This document shows positions 38,734 to 48,317 of a stretch of DNA of 64,000 bases, piece by piece. A program made the translations under genes and the position numbers. Below the pieces are notes generated by a model, which was not told the DNA's origin, searched no databases, and was given only the letters and a program-made list of their open reading frames with translations. The DNA is from Pirellulaceae bacterium (GTDB taxonomy: Bacteria > Planctomycetota > Planctomycetia > Pirellulales > Pirellulaceae): assembly GCA_026004795.1 (NCBI GenBank), contig BPJV01000004.1:186001-250000 (forward strand). Direction: 5' to 3'. How positions within the stretch are numbered: position 1 is the first letter of the stretch; each line of letters starts with the position of its first letter.

Positions 38734-38994
38734 CTGCCGGGGCATCTAATCGCATCACCTCGCTCCCAGACCGGTGGCCGAGGTGTGGCAGCAATGGACG
38801 CGCATGGGAGGTGGCTCCGCCGTTACCATCGAGTCGGCGCGGCACCGCGGGGACCGGTCGTCAAGCATCCAATTCTGCAGTAAAACAAGGTTCGCTTTCA
38901 TCTGTCCTGCGAACGTAGGCGGGGTAGAAAGCGTCTGTTGATAGAACGTGCCTATCCTTCGAAGTGCTTCCATAATTGCAGAGGAGACAAGACG

Positions 38995-39588
38995 ATGAGT
39001 GTTTTAGTGACGAAAGAAGCGCCGGATTTTCGAGCAACGGCGGTGATGGAGGACGGCTCCTTCAAGGAGATCAGCCTCAGTGATTATCGCGGCAAGTATG
39101 TGATTCTGTTCTTCTATCCCCTCGATTTCACCTTCGTATGCCCCACCGAAATCATCGCGTTTTCCGATCGCGCTGAGGAGTTCAAGCAGCTAGGGGTGCA
39201 ATTGTTGGGATGTAGTGTGGACAGTCATTTCTCGCACTTGGCCTGGCGCAACACCCCGCGAAGCGAGGGCGGTCTGGGACAGATCAACTATCCGTTGGTT
39301 GCTGATATCACCAAGCAGATCGCTCGCGATTATGACGTTTTGTTCAATGACTCGGTGGCACTTCGCGGCTTGTTCCTGATCGACAAGGAGGGAATCGTCC
39401 GTCATCAAGTCGTCAACGACCTGCCGTTGGGACGAAGCGTCGATGAAGCCTTGCGGATGGTTAAAGCATTGCAGTATTTCGAACAGCATGGTGAAGTTTG
39501 TCCGGCGAACTGGAAAGAAGGGACGCGTACCATCAAGCCGGACCCGAATGCCAGCAAGGACTTTTTCAAGGCGGAGTACGGTTCTTAA
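38995..39588 (+). CDS. 2-Cys peroxiredoxin (AhpC/Prx1 type)
   Basis: This 197-residue thiol peroxidase reduces hydrogen peroxide and organic hydroperoxides. The peroxidatic cysteine is C49 in DFTFVCPTE and the resolving cysteine is C169 in GEVCPANW, so it is a typical 2-Cys enzyme. The Arg of the active site is in [11 protein letters not shown]. The ATG at 38995 has GAGGAGA 8 bases upstream. No ahpF or dedicated reductase is adjacent. It converges with degP; a strong hairpin lies between them. It is the first member of a stress-protein block reaching to lon. Confidence 0.95.
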   Translation: MSVLVTKEAPDFRATAVMEDGSFKEISLSDYRGKYVILFFYPLDFTFVCPTEIIAFSDRAEEFKQLGVQLLGCSVDSHFSHLAWRNTPRSEGGLGQINYPLVADITKQIARDYDVLFNDSVALRGLFLIDKEGIVRHQVVNDLPLGRSVDEALRMVKALQYFEQHGEVCPANWKEGTRTIKPDPNASKDFFKAEYGS

Positions 39589-39769
39589 TTAGGGCCGGGG
39601 ATCCCCAGTCAGCCGACGTTTCGATGCAGCATCCTCGACACCGGGTGATCGATAGGGGGCGTTTCTGGTGGTTGGATGTGCCGTCTGCCAGAGCATCGCT
39701 TCGTCGTGGGGACGTTCTCAGGGCCTGTTAGGAAAACCGTCCGATGCGATCGCTTGGTGACGGACAGAA

Positions 39770-39809
39770 GAAAGAAAAAGGCTGCGCGGCTAGTCCGAGC
39801 CGCGCAGCC
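39770..39809 (-). terminator. Rho-independent terminator of degP
   Basis: GGCTGCGCGGCT (39780-39791) and AGCCGCGCAGCC (39798-39809) form a perfect 12-bp stem with a 6-base loop. On the minus strand it is followed by TTTTTCTTTCTT, the T-tract of an intrinsic terminator. It lies about 70 bases after the degP stop and also faces the convergent peroxiredoxin gene. Confidence 0.88.
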
Positions 39810-39880
39810 ATTTCTAATGGACTTCTTATTGCCCGATCTTGTTGACCAGGGGCAATAGATACGTTTTCGTCCCGCGGTGT

Positions 39881-41419
39881 CTACTCGCTGGTTTTGAGGA
39901 AGACAAAGCGGCGTACACCGTTGGTAACTACTTGCATCCGCACGCCTTTGCTGAGGTCTACCTCCTCCAAGGCTTTACGAAAGTCGGCCGCGTTGCCGAT
40001 CGGCTGACCATTGACATTGACCACCACATCTCCCTCGCGCAGGCCTGCACGGCTGGCTGGTGTGGCCGGTTCAACCTTGGTCACCACCGCCCCTTCCTGC
40101 TGGTCGATACCCAGTTCGTCTGCCATTTCTTCGGTCAGACTCTCCACCTCGATGCCCAGGTCGGGCGCTTCGACCTTGTTGGCACGGCCACGCGGGACGG
40201 TGATGCCGGCGGAGGCCAGCTTCTCGGGTTCCAGCAAGCCGATCTTGACCGTGGTGGTGCGGACTCGACCGTTGCGGAAGTATTCCACTTCTACCCGGCT
40301 ACCAGGTTTTGTTCCGGCGACTTTGCGACGCAACTCTTGGGAATCCCGCACCGGTTGGCCGTCATAGCGGACGATGATGTCTCCTGACTGGAGGCCAGCC
40401 TGATCGGCTGGACTGTCTTCTACGACATCGCTCAGCAGTACCCCTTCGGTGCTGTCGTAACCGAACGAGTCGGCCAAGTCTTGGTTGAGGTCTTGGATGA
40501 CAGCTCCCAACCAGCCTCGCTCTACCGAGCCATTCTCGATCAACGACTCGGCGATCCGGCGAACCATATTGCTGGGAATGGCGAATCCGATACCCATGAA
40601 CCCACCGGTACGTGACGCGATGGCCGTGTTCATACCGATCACTTCACCCTTGAGGTTGACCAGAGGGCCACCGCTGTTGCCCGGATTGATTGCCGCGTCG
40701 GTCTGTAGGAAGTCTTCGTAATCGGTGATTCCTACGTTGGCACGACCAATCGCGCTGACGATTCCGGTCGTGACCGTCTGCTCCAAACCAAGGGGACTGC
40801 CGATTGCTACTACCCAATCGCCAACTTCCATTTTCGATGAATCACCGAACGTTACCGGTACTAGATTGTCGGCATCGATTTTCAATACGGCCACGTCGGT
40901 GGCTGGGTCGGTGCCAATGACCTTCGCGCGGAATTCTCGACCATCGGACAGCCGCACGGTTACACGATCGGCATCAGCGACGACGTGATTATTGGTGACG
41001 ATATAGCCGTCTTCGCTGATGATGAAACCCGATCCCGTCCCGTGCTGCTCGAACCCTCGTGGAGGCTGAGGAAGGTCAAAGTGGAAGCGGTCGAAGAAAT
41101 CGTCACCGAAGAAGCGACGAAATTCTTCTGGAATCTCCGGCTGCCCGCCAGGGAGCCGTGGGGACGAAGCGACCTTGATGGTCGAGTTGATGCTCACCAC
41201 GCTGGGGCGCAGTGCCTTGGCTACGTTTTTGAAAGCGGCCGACAGATCATTGGCGGTCTCCAGTTCTTCCTTGGCTACCGCACTTTGAGCGGATTCTACC
41301 GCGTAGGTCAGCTTATGAACGGTTGACGGCAAGGCGATCACCACCGAGCCGACCGCTGAAACGAGAAGCATGATTGCCAGGGAGCATACCACTGGCTTCC
41401 TTCGGAACATGTTCTTCAT
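39881..41419 (-). CDS. degP: Periplasmic serine protease DegP/HtrA family
   Basis: This 512-residue Do-type protease/chaperone handles misfolded envelope proteins. The N-terminal helix (VVCSLAIMLLVSAVGSVVIAL) is a signal or anchor. The catalytic triad is visible: H145 (TNNHVV), D175 (PATDVAVLK) and S249 (GNSGGPL). Two PDZ domains follow, beginning near RGWLGAVIQDL and at about residue 430, matching the usual protease-PDZ-PDZ order. A perfect AAAGGAGG precedes the ATG at 41419 by 7 bases, so it is likely well translated. It is divergent from groES. Regulation by an envelope-stress sigma factor is common for the family, but no such promoter was recognised. Confidence 0.95.
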   Translation of the reverse strand: MKNMFRRKPVVCSLAIMLLVSAVGSVVIALPSTVHKLTYAVESAQSAVAKEELETANDLSAAFKNVAKALRPSVVSINSTIKVASSPRLPGGQPEIPEEFRRFFGDDFFDRFHFDLPQPPRGFEQHGTGSGFIISEDGYIVTNNHVVADADRVTVRLSDGREFRAKVIGTDPATDVAVLKIDADNLVPVTFGDSSKMEVGDWVVAIGSPLGLEQTVTTGIVSAIGRANVGITDYEDFLQTDAAINPGNSGGPLVNLKGEVIGMNTAIASRTGGFMGIGFAIPSNMVRRIAESLIENGSVERGWLGAVIQDLNQDLADSFGYDSTEGVLLSDVVEDSPADQAGLQSGDIIVRYDGQPVRDSQELRRKVAGTKPGSRVEVEYFRNGRVRTTTVKIGLLEPEKLASAGITVPRGRANKVEAPDLGIEVESLTEEMADELGIDQQEGAVVTKVEPATPASRAGLREGDVVVNVNGQPIGNAADFRKALEEVDLSKGVRMQVVTNGVRRFVFLKTSE

Positions 41420-41756
41420 GGAATAACCTCCTTTGAGGAAACGCGGAAACTGAATCGTTTGTCCAGACAGTGGTTCGAAAATTCCTTTCCGAAAAGCACG
41501 GGGCCACATCGTGCCGGAAGGAGTGATTCCGAGTTCGTCCCAGCCGTTCTGCCTGCAAGCAGGCTGAGGTGGCTGCAGCTATCGGACTACGAGGATCGAC
41601 TGACCGTTCGGGAAGCAAAAACTGTGCCCGCCCGGCTTGGCTGTCGTGATCTCCTCGATGAGGAATAGCCACCTCGCTCCGGTTGCAGCAATCGTGGGCT
41701 GGATGTGTAGAGCGTTGCCGCACCGGAAGGATTGTTGCATTGACTGTCAAAAAAAC

Positions 41757-41772
41757 TGGCACATTTTTTGCA
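41757..41772 (+). promoter_or_regulatory. Sigma-54 (-24/-12) promoter upstream of groESL
   Basis: TGGCACATTTTTTGCA fits TGGCAC-N5-TTGCA perfectly with the 10-base GG/GC spacing. It points at groES, 244 bases downstream. No CIRCE repeat (TTAGCACTC-N9-GAGTGCTAA) was found anywhere in the 596-base divergent gap between degP and groES. Confidence 0.7.
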
Positions 41773-41925
41773 ATCTGGCTGAGCAAACTCATCCACCGTC
41801 TGTCAAAACGGCCCCCAATTGCTCGGGCTTCTGCTGGTCGGCCAACTGGCCCAGAAAACGGTTTCCCAAGCTGGTGATTAGAAGTTGAGCTGCCTGTGTG
41901 TGGGGGATTGAACAGGAGGTTAGGG

Positions 41926-41943
41926 ATGGAGTTCACTGAGTAG
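41926..41943 (+). other. Five-codon mini-ORF in the groES leader
   Basis: An ATG behind AGGAGG (7-base gap) opens a frame of five codons (MEFTE) and a TAG, 73 bases before groES. A T-rich stretch follows the stop. It may be a chance match or a leader that affects groES expression. Confidence 0.35.
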
Positions 41944-42015
41944 TTTTTTGGTTTTCCTTGCTCACGAGGTGTGCGTAGTTCCCACAACAAGTTGTTGAGA
42001 CAGGAGGCAAAAGCA

Positions 42016-42336
42016 ATGGCAACTGCTACAGCAACGAAGAAGACCATCAAGCTCCGTCCGCTTTCCGATCGCGTGGTAATCGAGCGAGATGAAGCGGAAG
42101 AAAAGACGGCCGGAGGGATCGTGCTTCCCGATACGGCAAAGGAGAAGGTCAATCGGGGGCGAGTCGTGGCAGTAGGGCCGGGCAAGTTGACCGATGACGG
42201 CAAGCGCGTGGAGCCGTCGGTCAAGCCTGGAGATCACGTGCTGATCAATAAGTATGGCGGCGATGAGTTCGAATTCGATGGGGGCAAGTACGTCATCGTC
42301 CGCGAAAGCGACATTTTGGCAGTGATCGACGAATGA
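42016..42336 (+). CDS. groES: Co-chaperonin GroES
   Basis: This 106-residue protein is the GroEL lid. It has the Cpn10 opening motif IKLRPLSDRVVIE, the mobile loop EEKTAGGIVLPDTAKEK that docks on GroEL, and the closing YVIVRESDILAVI. It carries a Thr/Ala-rich start of about 10 extra residues. The ATG at 42016 has AGGAGG 8 bases upstream. groL begins 72 bases later with its own strong ribosome binding site, so the two form the usual groESL operon. Confidence 0.97.
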   Translation: MATATATKKTIKLRPLSDRVVIERDEAEEKTAGGIVLPDTAKEKVNRGRVVAVGPGKLTDDGKRVEPSVKPGDHVLINKYGGDEFEFDGGKYVIVRESDILAVIDE

Positions 42337-42408
42337 CGTCCTGGCGGCGCCTGATGCCACGTGTTTTGTTGTGTCCATTGATGGTTGCGTTTGAGGAGGT
42401 TCAATTTT

Positions 42409-44034
42409 ATGTCAGCAAAGATTATCGCTTTTGAACAAGAAGCACGTGAAGCGATTAAGCGGGGAGTTGGAAAGCTGGCCAAGACCGTGCGCAGCACCTT
42501 GGGGCCCGGAGGGCACAACGTCATCCTGCAGAAAAGTTTTGGGGCACCCGTCGTAACTCGTGACGGAGTGACCGTTGCCAAGGAGATCGAGTTAGAGGAT
42601 CCTTACGAAAACATGGGCGCACGTATGGTGCGCGAGGTTGCTTCCAAGACCAATGACGTTGCCGGTGACGGGACAACCACGGCTACCGTGTTGGCGGAAG
42701 CGATTTTCAACGAGGGATTGCGTGCGGTGGTGGCAGGGACCAACCCGATCCATCTGAAACGGGGAATCGAGCAGGCGGTCGATGATGTGGTGGCCAACCT
42801 GAAGTCCCTTTCGACCAAGGTTAAGGGACGGGACGACATGGAGCATGTCGCCCGCATCTCCGGCAACCAAGATCCCCAAGTGGGCAAGATCGTCGCCGAT
42901 GCTGTGGAGCGAGTAGGTAAAGATGGGGTGGTGACGATCGAGGAAGGCAAAGGCCTGGAGACTGAGGTCGAGTGGGTCGAAGGGATGCAGTTTGACAAGG
43001 GGTATTTGTCTCCCTACTTCGTCACCGATCCGCAGACGATGGAGTGCGTGCTGGAAGAGCCGTACATCTTGATCCATGAAAAGAAGCTCTCCAACATTCG
43101 CGACCTGGTTCCCTTGCTGGAAAAAATCGCCAAGACCGGCAAACCGTTGTTGATCATCGCCGAGGATGTTGAAGGAGATGCCTTGGCGACGTTGGTGGTC
43201 AACCGACTGCGTGGCACGTTCACCGCGTGTGCCGTCAAAGCACCCGGCTTTGGTGATCGTCGCAAAGCGATGTTGGAGGACATCGCTATTCTCACCGGCG
43301 GTAAGGCGTTGTTTGAGAGCTTGGGGATCAAGCTGGAGAATGTTGAACTGACCGATCTGGGACGCGCTAAGAAGGTGGTGGTGACCAAGGACACGACAAC
43401 CATCATCGAGGGGGCTGGTAAGACCTCGGACATCAAAGCGCGCATCGCGCAGATCGAGCACGAGTACGAGAAGTCGACCAGCGACTACGATCGCGAGAAG
43501 CTGCAAGAGCGGAAAGCGAAGCTTGCCGGTGGCGTTGCCAAGATCAGCGTCGGAGGGGCCACCGAAGCGGAGGTGAAAGAGAAGAAGATGCGGTATGAAG
43601 ACGCGTTGAGCGCTACTCGGGCGGCCGTGGAAGAAGGCATTGTCCCCGGCGGTGGAGTCGCGCTGGTGCGGGCGGCTGCCAAGGCCAATCGCGAGGGACT
43701 GAGCGATGATGAACGCGCCGGGTACAACATTGTCTTGCGGGCGTGCCGCGCGCCTCTGACTTGGATCGCGGAAAATGCAGGACAAGATGGGTCGCTGGTG
43801 TGCGAAAAAGTGATGGAAGGGACCGGAAACTTCGGTTTCAATGCAGCAACTGGCGTGTTTGAAGATTTGGTCAAGGCCGGCGTTATTGACCCGACCAAGG
43901 TTGTTCGCACGGCTTTGGAAAATGCCGCCAGCGTGGCCACGCTGTTGCTGACCAGCGATGCATTGATCGCGGAAAAGCCGAAGAACGAGACGGCGAAGAA
44001 GTCCGCCGGTGGCGGTGACTACGACATGTATTGA
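42409..44034 (+). CDS. groL: Chaperonin GroEL
   Basis: This 541-residue subunit of the tetradecameric chaperonin has the ATP-site sequences [12 protein letters not shown] and [14 protein letters not shown] with the catalytic Asp, the apical-domain segment [11 protein letters not shown], and [14 protein letters not shown] near the C-terminal equatorial domain. The C-terminus ends GGGDYDMY, without the repeated GGM tail of group I chaperonins. The ATG at 42409 has GAGGAGGT at 8-base spacing. Planctomycetes often carry several groEL copies; this one has its groES directly upstream. A strong terminator follows at 44078. Confidence 0.97.
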   Translation: MSAKIIAFEQEAREAIKRGVGKLAKTVRSTLGPGGHNVILQKSFGAPVVTRDGVTVAKEIELEDPYENMGARMVREVASKTNDVAGDGTTTATVLAEAIFNEGLRAVVAGTNPIHLKRGIEQAVDDVVANLKSLSTKVKGRDDMEHVARISGNQDPQVGKIVADAVERVGKDGVVTIEEGKGLETEVEWVEGMQFDKGYLSPYFVTDPQTMECVLEEPYILIHEKKLSNIRDLVPLLEKIAKTGKPLLIIAEDVEGDALATLVVNRLRGTFTACAVKAPGFGDRRKAMLEDIAILTGGKALFESLGIKLENVELTDLGRAKKVVVTKDTTTIIEGAGKTSDIKARIAQIEHEYEKSTSDYDREKLQERKAKLAGGVAKISVGGATEAEVKEKKMRYEDALSATRAAVEEGIVPGGGVALVRAAAKANREGLSDDERAGYNIVLRACRAPLTWIAENAGQDGSLVCEKVMEGTGNFGFNAATGVFEDLVKAGVIDPTKVVRTALENAASVATLLLTSDALIAEKPKNETAKKSAGGGDYDMY

Positions 44035-44077
44035 GGTCGATCCGTCGCCTGAAGACGGCTGAAGGAACATTGGACCA

Positions 44078-44126
44078 CGCCAAGTTGTCGGCCTGCTCCA
44101 CAGTCGGACAACTTGGCGTTTCCTTT
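44078..44126 (+). terminator. Rho-independent terminator of groESL
   Basis: CGCCAAGTTGTC (44078-44089) and GACAACTTGGCG (44107-44118) form a perfect 12-bp stem with a 17-base loop, followed by TTTCCTTT. It lies 44 bases after groL. Confidence 0.8.
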
Positions 44127-44143
44127 GCGCCGAGTCGGACGAT

Positions 44144-44159
44144 TGGCATGCGGCATGCT
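44144..44159 (+). promoter_or_regulatory. Weak sigma-54-like site upstream of hsp20-lon
   Basis: TGGCATGCGGCATGCT has the correct GG/GC spacing and differs from TGGCAC-N5-TTGCT at two positions, including the first T of the -12 element. It is 233 bases upstream of hsp20, a distance similar to that at groES. The match is weak on its own. Otherwise the gap from 44035 to 44391 contains only the groESL terminator. Confidence 0.3.
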
Positions 44160-44391
44160 GTGCTCTGCCGTCGTCCCACCGCGAAGCGCCTCAACGAGCC
44201 AGCAGGCCGTTCCCGAGGCACCTTCAAGGCAGCACGGTTGCCGGTAGGCGCCGGTCTCCGGTGCTGCGGAGGTTCCAGGGGCTCGCGGCCGGCTCGCATG
44301 CGGCGGCTGATGCGTTGGTGGACATGATTGGGGATGATTTGGCAGAACAGGGTGGTGCTCACTGCGAGCACCCACGAAGACGGGGTTCCCT

Positions 44392-44724
44392 ATGTTTGAC
44401 GACGTGACCTTTCCCAAGCCCGCCCGGGGAAGCTGCTGGGTTCCTGCAGCCGACGTCTACCGCACGCCCAGTGGATGGCTGGTCAAGTTCGATTTGGCCG
44501 GTGTGAACCCGTCGGACTTGGAATTGCAGCGCCACGGCCATCGTCTGTGTATTCGGGGGACGCGGCGCGATGTCTTGGTGCAAACAGGGGTGCAATCCTA
44601 CTCGTTGGAAATCAGTTACAACCGATTCGAACGAACCGTGCACTTTCCCACGGAGATCGAGTCAGCGCATGTCTCCACGGAATATCGCGACGGCATGCTG
44701 CTGGTGAGGTTGGAACAGGTATAG
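44392..44724 (+). CDS. Small heat-shock protein, Hsp20/alpha-crystallin family
   Basis: This short 110-residue protein is essentially an alpha-crystallin domain alone: ADVYRTPSGWLVKFDLAGV, then LELQRHGHRLCIRGTRR, the F-E-R-T-V-H-F core and the closing YRDGMLLVRLEQV. The C-terminal I-x-I/V anchor that most Hsp20 proteins use for oligomer assembly is absent, because the protein stops right after the domain. It should hold unfolding proteins for refolding. It is only 42 bases from lon and is probably co-transcribed with it, pairing holdase and protease. Confidence 0.9.
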   Translation: MFDDVTFPKPARGSCWVPAADVYRTPSGWLVKFDLAGVNPSDLELQRHGHRLCIRGTRRDVLVQTGVQSYSLEISYNRFERTVHFPTEIESAHVSTEYRDGMLLVRLEQV

Positions 44725-44766
44725 AGCCAGGTTCAACTCGGATGACGCGCAGCGAAGAGACTAAAA

Positions 44767-47250
44767 ATGATGGACAAGGAAAATACCCGCGGCAGCGACG
44801 AAACGGCTCCAGAACTGAAGCGTGCACGAGGAGACGCGACGACCGATCCTGAGCGATCGGACAGTGAAAGAGGTGGTAATCAGCATGGTGGTCCGGAAAA
44901 GACCCCGGTGGCTATCGGGGTGCTTCCCGTACTGCCGTTGCGCAATAGTGTGCTTTTCCCTTCGATGATGATGCCGTTGGCGGCAAGTCGTGAAGCCTCG
45001 GTGGCGGCCATCGAGGCGGCCATGGCGAGCGAAGATAAGACGTTGATTGTCGCCACGCAGCTGGATCCAGCCGTGGAGGAACCGCAGCAGGCGGACTTGT
45101 TCGAGTATGCCACGATCGGCGTGATCAAGAAAGCCGAACGGAGCAACGAAGGGATTTCGCTGATCGCCCAGGGCATTGAGCGGGTACGCATTCTCAAGGT
45201 AGAGATGCGCGATGGCTATCTGCAGGCGCACTTCGAAGTAGTTCCCGTATGCTGCGAGAAAACGGAAGCGGTAGAGGCACTCCGCCGCAATGTCGTCGAG
45301 TTGGCAACGAAGATCGCTGAGCATTTGAAGGGGAATGCGCCGGCGGCCGTCGGACAGATTTTGGCCCAGGTCACCGAGCCGCTGGAATTGGCCTATCTGT
45401 TGGCCTCGTTGATGGGATTGAGCATCGAGCGTGATCGCGCGCTGCTGGCAGCCAATACGTGTGAGGAAGTGCTCAAGCTGCTGGTGGAGTATCTCTCCTA
45501 CGAGCTCAAAGTGCGCGAGCTGCAAATGGAGATCGCCTCGACTGCTCAATCGGAAATGAACCGGGAGCAACGCGAGTATCTGCTGCGGCGCCAACTTGAG
45601 GCCATCCGCCGGGAACTGGGGGAAGAAGGGGCGGAGCAAGCGGATCTGGAAGAGCTGCGCCAGCGGTTCGAAGAGACGCAGTTGCCGGAGGAGGTGGCCG
45701 CTGAGGTGGAAAAGGAACTCCAGCGGCTCGAACGTATGTCACCCAATGCGGCCGAGTACCAACTGACGCGTACCTACGTCGACTTGTTATTGGAGCTGCC
45801 TTGGGACAAGACGACCGACGACAACCTCGATCTGCACCACGCGCGCGCCGTCCTCGACGAAGATCATTTCGATCTCGATTCGATCAAGGATCGAATCATC
45901 GAGCATTTGGCGGTGATGAAGCTCAATCCCAACGCCAAGGCGCCAATCCTGTGCTTCGTAGGGCCACCCGGTGTGGGCAAGACCTCCCTCGGAAAATCGA
46001 TTGCCAAGGCCTTGGGACGTAAGTTCGAGCGATTGGCGTTGGGGGGGCTTCACGACGAGGCCGAACTGCGCGGGCACCGACGAACCTATATCGGCGCCAT
46101 GCCCGGGCGCATCATCCAAGCGATTCGCCGTGCCGGAACGAAGAATCCAGTGATCATGCTCGATGAGATCGACAAACTGGGGCGCGATTATCGCGGCGAT
46201 CCCGCGGCCGCACTCATGGAGATCCTGGATCCGGAACAGAACCGAGAGTTTCACGATAACTACCTTGACCTTCCGTTCGATCTGTCCAAGGTCTTCTTCA
46301 TCACTACCGCCAACACGCTGGATACGATCCCCGCGCCGCTGTTGGATCGGATGGAGGTGCTGCAACTGTCCGGATACAGCAGCGAGGAAAAGGAGAAGAT
46401 TGCCCGCCGTTACTTGATTCCTCGTCAACTGGCGGAAGCCGGGGTTTCTCCTGAGCAGTTGGTGATCAGCGATGAAGCGCTGCGCTACGTTATCCGCGGT
46501 TATACGCGTGAAGCCGGTGTGCGCAATCTCGAACGCATGCTCGGACGCATCGTGCGCAAGGTGGCTAGACGCATCGTCGAGGGAGAAACTGGTCCCATTA
46601 CCATCACGCCCGACGATTTGACCGACATTTTGGGGCCGGAACGGTTCACTCCCGAAAAGGCTCGCCAGCACTTACGCCCCGGTGTGGCCGCAGGTTTGGC
46701 GTGGACTCCCACCGGTGGTGACGTGTTGTATGTGGAAGCCGTCGAGGTTGGGCGCGGCGGAAAACTGACCCTTACCGGGCATCTGGGAAAGGTGATGAAG
46801 GAATCGGCTCGTGCCGCGCTCAGTTATCTAATCTCCATGGCTCCGCAGCTCGGGTTAGAAAAAGAACATTTGATGCGGGCCAGTGTGCATATCCACGTGC
46901 CGGCTGGGGCCGTTCCCAAGGACGGTCCTTCCGCCGGAGTAACCATGGCGACAGCCTTGGCTTCCCTGTTCGCTCACGCACCGGCCCGCGCCGATACGGC
47001 GATGACCGGCGAAATCACTTTAAGCGGTTTAGTGTTGCCGGTCGGCGGCATCAAGGAAAAGGTGTTGGCCGCCCATCGCGCGGGAATCCGACGCGTGATT
47101 CTACCGCAAGCCAATGAAAAGGATTTGACGGAGTTGCCTGAGGAGGTGCGACAGGACATGGAGTTCCTGTTTGCTGAGCGGATTGAGGATGCCTTGGCGG
47201 CTGCGATTCCCGAAATGGCCGATCGGAAGCCGCCCATCTCGCTGGTGTGA
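44767..47250 (+). CDS. lon: ATP-dependent protease La (Lon)
   Basis: This 827-residue cytosolic AAA+ protease starts with about 45 polar residues not found in E. coli Lon, then the LON N-domain ([20 protein letters not shown]). Walker A is GPPGVGKTS at about 399-407, Walker B is [11 protein letters not shown], and the proteolytic Ser-Lys dyad is S722 (PKDGPSAGV) and K763 (GGIKEKVL). The domain order and length fit the LonA class. Start choice between the ATG at 44767 and the adjacent ATG is open. It follows hsp20 by 42 bases. It closes the block of peroxiredoxin, DegP, GroES, GroEL and Hsp20. Confidence 0.96.
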   Translation: MMDKENTRGSDETAPELKRARGDATTDPERSDSERGGNQHGGPEKTPVAIGVLPVLPLRNSVLFPSMMMPLAASREASVAAIEAAMASEDKTLIVATQLDPAVEEPQQADLFEYATIGVIKKAERSNEGISLIAQGIERVRILKVEMRDGYLQAHFEVVPVCCEKTEAVEALRRNVVELATKIAEHLKGNAPAAVGQILAQVTEPLELAYLLASLMGLSIERDRALLAANTCEEVLKLLVEYLSYELKVRELQMEIASTAQSEMNREQREYLLRRQLEAIRRELGEEGAEQADLEELRQRFEETQLPEEVAAEVEKELQRLERMSPNAAEYQLTRTYVDLLLELPWDKTTDDNLDLHHARAVLDEDHFDLDSIKDRIIEHLAVMKLNPNAKAPILCFVGPPGVGKTSLGKSIAKALGRKFERLALGGLHDEAELRGHRRTYIGAMPGRIIQAIRRAGTKNPVIMLDEIDKLGRDYRGDPAAALMEILDPEQNREFHDNYLDLPFDLSKVFFITTANTLDTIPAPLLDRMEVLQLSGYSSEEKEKIARRYLIPRQLAEAGVSPEQLVISDEALRYVIRGYTREAGVRNLERMLGRIVRKVARRIVEGETGPITITPDDLTDILGPERFTPEKARQHLRPGVAAGLAWTPTGGDVLYVEAVEVGRGGKLTLTGHLGKVMKESARAALSYLISMAPQLGLEKEHLMRASVHIHVPAGAVPKDGPSAGVTMATALASLFAHAPARADTAMTGEITLSGLVLPVGGIKEKVLAAHRAGIRRVILPQANEKDLTELPEEVRQDMEFLFAERIEDALAAAIPEMADRKPPISLV

Positions 47251-47297
47251 TCCGTCCTTGGCTGCGTCTCTGCTCCCCGCTAGGCACAGCCAATTAA

Positions 47298-47335
47298 AGG
47301 AACCATTATCCGTTTACAGGAACCATTATCCGTTT
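47298..47335 (+). repeat. Tandem 18-bp direct repeat downstream of lon
   Basis: AGGAACCATTATCCGTTT occurs at 47298-47315 and 47318-47335, separated by two bases. It is intergenic, just after lon, and AT-richer than its surroundings. I see no inverted repeats or transposase sequence with it. Confidence 0.75.
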
Positions 47336-47419
47336 TTTGACCCCAACTCTTAGAATCCCCGATACCAGCAATGAGTAGCCAACAAACGGCTCACCCTGCC
47401 CTCGATGGGATGGTAGCCA

Positions 47420-48295
47420 TTACGCCGATGTTGGTACAACGGGGACTGGTGGCTGTTGCGGTAGCGCCGTTGCTGTGGCTGCTAATCGTTGCGGGTAGGT
47501 GATGGCTACATCGGAACCGTCGATCATCATGAAGTGCGCCTGGTTCAAATCCAGCGGCAATGACCACTGCGGTGCGAACAAAGCGGCAACGTCGGCTTGA
47601 TGTTCCACGGCTGTTAACGGACAGACGTGCCAGGGGCGATGGCATACAAGGTGTTCGGTGGAGCAACCGTTTTCGTGCCGCGTGTAGTGCCAACTGCGAT
47701 CCAACACGAAGGACTCCAGGGTTGTTGGTTGCGGTCGGTAACCGGCCTCGGCCATGCTTGCGCGCACCCATTGAGGACGGTTATCGTGTACCCATTCGAA
47801 CCTCAGTTCGCGCTCCCCGCTGTGCCCACGACCCGTGCGGCAGCCGATGGGGCGGTAAGTGCCCTTTTCGCCTCGGCTCCACCGGGCCACCGCCAGCAAT
47901 AGCCGTGAGGGGACCACTTGACCAATGGTGGATACGCCGGGCCGAAGCTCTATTCCATGGTCCGCGGTGGGATGCCACCGGCGTACATAGAATCGCAGGC
48001 TGATCGTCGCGAACCTCGGCCGCAAAGGAAAGGGAAGACCGGCCACCCGGAACCTACTGAAAATAAGAAACACAACCGAAAGGTACGCCCTTCCTCGGTA
48101 GAGGTCTAATTCCGTTCCGGCGGGCAGATGGGGGACGAGCACGGCCGGAGCGACCGGCCAACTGACGACCAGGACAGGGTGCCAACGTCCTTTGAATAAG
48201 AACCGCTGCCCGTAGGGCGGCCGCTCAATCAACTGTTGGGTGGCCGATTCTGCGTTTTTTATGGGTGAAGAATTCGGGGGTGGTCTTGATCCCAT
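47420..48295 (-). CDS. DUF2071 (YqjF-like) protein
   Basis: This 291-residue protein fits the YqjF/DUF2071 family: FLFKGRWHPVLVVSWPVAPAVL followed by LPAGTELDLYRGRAYLSVVFL and, later, TLESFVLDRSWHYTR. The family is related to acetoacetate decarboxylase-like beta-barrels and its function is unknown. The C-terminus is unusual, Pro/Thr/Ala rich. Possible starts are not well separated; I keep the ATG at 48295. It lies 22 bases downstream of ribBA on the same strand and could be its operon partner. Confidence 0.8.
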   Translation of the reverse strand: MGSRPPPNSSPIKNAESATQQLIERPPYGQRFLFKGRWHPVLVVSWPVAPAVLVPHLPAGTELDLYRGRAYLSVVFLIFSRFRVAGLPFPLRPRFATISLRFYVRRWHPTADHGIELRPGVSTIGQVVPSRLLLAVARWSRGEKGTYRPIGCRTGRGHSGERELRFEWVHDNRPQWVRASMAEAGYRPQPTTLESFVLDRSWHYTRHENGCSTEHLVCHRPWHVCPLTAVEHQADVAALFAPQWSLPLDLNQAHFMMIDGSDVAITYPQRLAATATALPQQPPVPVVPTSA

Positions 48296-48317
48296 GGAAT
48301 TTGGTACTGCTGCCTGA

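Noticed and set aside
41420-42015. CIRCE/HrcA operator before groES
   Set aside because: Looked for TTAGCACTC-N9-GAGTGCTAA in the divergent gap and found none.
42592-44070. 492-residue open frame on the minus strand opposite groEL
   Set aside because: It exactly shadows a certain gene, has no family motif, and arises from the codon bias of groEL.
45787-46671. 294-residue minus-strand frame opposite lon
   Set aside because: Covers the AAA+ core of Lon on the other strand; no independent evidence.
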